Shown: positions 53,975 to 55,362 of the stretch, piece by piece
Layout: every line of letters starts with the position of its first letter
How positions within the stretch are numbered: the stretch's first letter is position 1
NCBI GenBank assembly: GCA_028291645.1
Contig: JAQGNU010000114.1
Coordinates: 1-55,362 of the forward strand
Source of the DNA: Nevskia sp.
GTDB lineage: Bacteria; Pseudomonadota; Gammaproteobacteria; Nevskiales; Nevskiaceae
Direction: 5' to 3'
Length of the DNA: 55,362 bases
Program-made: the position numbers and the translations under genes
The notes under the pieces: generated by a model
The model's database searches: none
What the model saw: the letters and a program-made list of their open reading frames with translations, nothing else
Told to the model about the DNA's origin: nothing

Positions 53975-54604
53975 CTAGAGTACGCCATAGTTGCGCGCCA
54001 GCAAATAAACTTCGCGGCTGCGCGGCCGCGACGCCTTCGGCTTGCGCACAGTGACCGTGGCGAACTTGCCGCGTAAAGCCCGTACGTAAGCCTCGTAACC
54101 TTCGCCCTGAAATACCTTGGTCAGTAAAACGCCGCCCCGCTTCAGCCGGGCATCCGAGAAATCCAGCACCAAATCCGCTAGATAGCTCGAGGCGGCGGCA
54201 TCGGCGGCATCCACCCCGGAAATGTTCGGGGCAATATCCGATAACACAAGATCTACCGACGATGGCGGCGTCAAGGTTTCCAACTTTTCCAGCACATCGT
54301 TCTCGCGGAAATCTCCGCAAATGAACTCGACATCGGGCAGCGGCTCCATCGGCAAAATGTCCAGCGCGATCAGGCGGCCATTCTTGCCCAGCAAGGGTCG
54401 TGCAAACTGGCTCCAGCCGCCCGGCGCAGCGCCCAGGTCGACGACCGTCAGGCCGGGCCGCAGGACGTGGTCCTTCTCCTGGATTTCCTTCAGCTTGAAC
54501 ACCGCCCGCGAACGGTAGCCGAGGCGGCGCGCCTCCTGCACAAAGGGGTCGTTCTCGTGTTCGGCGATCCAGCGCTTGCTGCTGGCCTTGCGTTTCTTAC
54601 TCAC
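53975..54604 (-). CDS. rlmE: 23S rRNA 2'-O-ribose methyltransferase
   Basis: A 209-residue RlmE (FtsJ/RrmJ) that methylates U2552 of 23S rRNA. It has SRAVFKLKEI with catalytic Lys, the AdoMet motif VVDLGAAPGGWSQ (about 54-66), Asp in LVLSDIAPN and Lys in LLTKVFQG. It is upstream of ftsH as in E. coli. Confidence 0.95.
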   Translation of the reverse strand: MSKKRKASSKRWIAEHENDPFVQEARRLGYRSRAVFKLKEIQEKDHVLRPGLTVVDLGAAPGGWSQFARPLLGKNGRLIALDILPMEPLPDVEFICGDFRENDVLEKLETLTPPSSVDLVLSDIAPNISGVDAADAAASSYLADLVLDFSDARLKRGGVLLTKVFQGEGYEAYVRALRGKFATVTVRKPKASRPRSREVYLLARNYGVL

Positions 54605-54646
54605 GCGGCCTCGCGCGCAGCCATCGCATGCGGGCAGCGGATCGGA

Positions 54647-55123
54647 CTAGACGTAGTGGACGCGGACAATCTCCAACTCCCGCGCGCCGGCTGGTGCCTG
54701 CACCACCGCGACATCGCCTTCGAGCTTGCCGATCAGCGCGCGCGCCAGCGGCGAATTGATCGAGATGCGGCCCTGCTTGGAATCGGCCTCGTCCTCGCCG
54801 ACGATCTGGTACTTCAGTTCTTCGCCGGTATCGGCATCGGCCAGTTCGACCGTGGTGCCGAACATTACCTTGCCCGACTTCGGCAACGTGGTGATATCCA
54901 CTACCTGCGCGTTCGACAGCTTGGCCTCGATCTCGCCGATGCGGCCTTCATTGAAGCCATGCTGCTCGCGTGCCGCGTGGTACTCGGCGTTTTCTTTCAG
55001 ATCGCCGTGTGCGCGCGCCTCTTCCACCGAGGCGATGATTTTCGGGCGCAGCTCGCTCTTGCGGTGGCGCAGTTCTTCGCGCAGCGCATCGGCGCCGCGC
55101 TGGGTCATGGGAACTTTGGTCAT
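54647..55123 (-). CDS. greA: Transcription elongation factor GreA
   Basis: A 158-residue GreA, the usual length. It has an N-terminal coiled coil with the tip acidic residues ([15 protein letters not shown]) and a C-terminal FKBP-like domain ending [18 protein letters not shown]. It stimulates RNA cleavage by backtracked polymerase. The ATG overlaps the carB stop as ATGA, so the two are coupled; the longer upstream frame is an artefact. Confidence 0.95.
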   Translation of the reverse strand: MTKVPMTQRGADALREELRHRKSELRPKIIASVEEARAHGDLKENAEYHAAREQHGFNEGRIGEIEAKLSNAQVVDITTLPKSGKVMFGTTVELADADTGEELKYQIVGEDEADSKQGRISINSPLARALIGKLEGDVAVVQAPAGARELEIVRVHYV

Positions 55124-55362
55124 TTGATTTGCAGATGCAGGTCTTGCAGACGATTGACTTCGACGCGGTCCAGATGATCCTTCGCGATCGCCGCCGCGTA
55201 GGCGCCGGCTATGGTGGTGAAATAGCACAGTTTCCGCGAGATCGCCGCCGCGCGGATCGAATGCGATTCGCTGATCGACTTCTTACCCTCGGTGGTATTG
55301 GCAATGAACTGGATTTCGCCATTCTTGATCATGTCGACGCAGTGCGGGCGTCCTTCCTTGAC
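55120..55362 (-). CDS. carB: Carbamoyl-phosphate synthase large subunit, C-terminal end (partial)
   Basis: Only the last 80 residues are in the window; the frame is open to the right edge. They form the end of the MGS-like allosteric domain: [35 protein letters not shown] and a final helix. In the full enzyme this domain binds UMP, IMP and ornithine. CarB makes carbamoyl phosphate for arginine and pyrimidine synthesis. carB-greA order is common in Gammaproteobacteria. Confidence 0.93.
   Translation of the reverse strand, partial: VKEGRPHCVDMIKNGEIQFIANTTEGKKSISESHSIRAAAISRKLCYFTTIAGAYAAAIAKDHLDRVEVNRLQDLHLQIK

Overview
The window is the junction between an integrated conjugative element and a gammaproteobacterial chromosome of high GC content. 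The chromosomal side (about 25.4 kb to the right end) carries the core order carB-greA-rlmE-ftsH-folP-glmM-tpiA-secG-tRNA-Leu, typical of Gammaproteobacteria. Genes for DUF1329 and DUF1214 proteins, a sulfotransferase and NTF2-fold proteins fit lineages such as Nevskiales or Steroidobacter-like bacteria, but that assignment is inference. No rRNA, CRISPR array or insertion sequence was seen.

Bases 1-25.4 kb are the right-hand part of an integrative and conjugative element (ICE). From the left it holds the end of a VirB11-type ATPase gene, a PIN/NYN-like protein, a low-GC gene fusing a cyclodeaminase-like domain to an ImmA/IrrE metallopeptidase, the accessory block DUF736 / ArdC antirestriction / small protein / ParB-like protein / small protein, the VirD4/TraG coupling protein, and a LuxR-type solo regulator with an apparently intact acyl-homoserine-lactone pocket. 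A tight six-gene defence operon follows on the minus strand: SNF2-type helicase, DUF4391 protein, type III methyltransferase Mod, DarT toxin, DarG antitoxin, type III restriction subunit Res. The DarTG toxin-antitoxin pair thus sits inside the type III restriction-modification operon, between mod and res, with start/stop overlaps at several joints.

The ICE ends with a tRNA-Leu(UAA) gene, a tyrosine recombinase and the attachment site. The tRNA is split between anticodon bases U34 and A35 by a 218-nt group I intron of the Azoarcus (IC3) type. The attachment site at 25370-25412 is the 5' half of a different, intronless host tRNA-Leu(UAA), cut at the same anticodon loop. The likely reading is that the integrase breaks the host tRNA at its anticodon loop, the ICE supplies a replacement tRNA, and the intron splits the target sequence in that replacement so that the integrase cannot use it.

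The chromosome from 25.4 to 41 kb holds a secreted PHB-depolymerase-like esterase, small envelope and stress-type proteins, a single-domain response regulator, an HxlR regulator, aquaporin Z, ybhN divergent from ybhP-clsB, glnK, a DUF58-transglutaminase pair, a DUF1329 protein and an NTF2-like protein. A decayed two-component remnant (about 41.6-42.3 kb) precedes a plus-strand cluster of DUF1214 protein, sulfotransferase, APS kinase, SDR and EthD-like protein, which suggests sulfation of a small molecule with dedicated PAPS supply. Transaldolase closes that block, and the housekeeping operons run on the minus strand to the right end.
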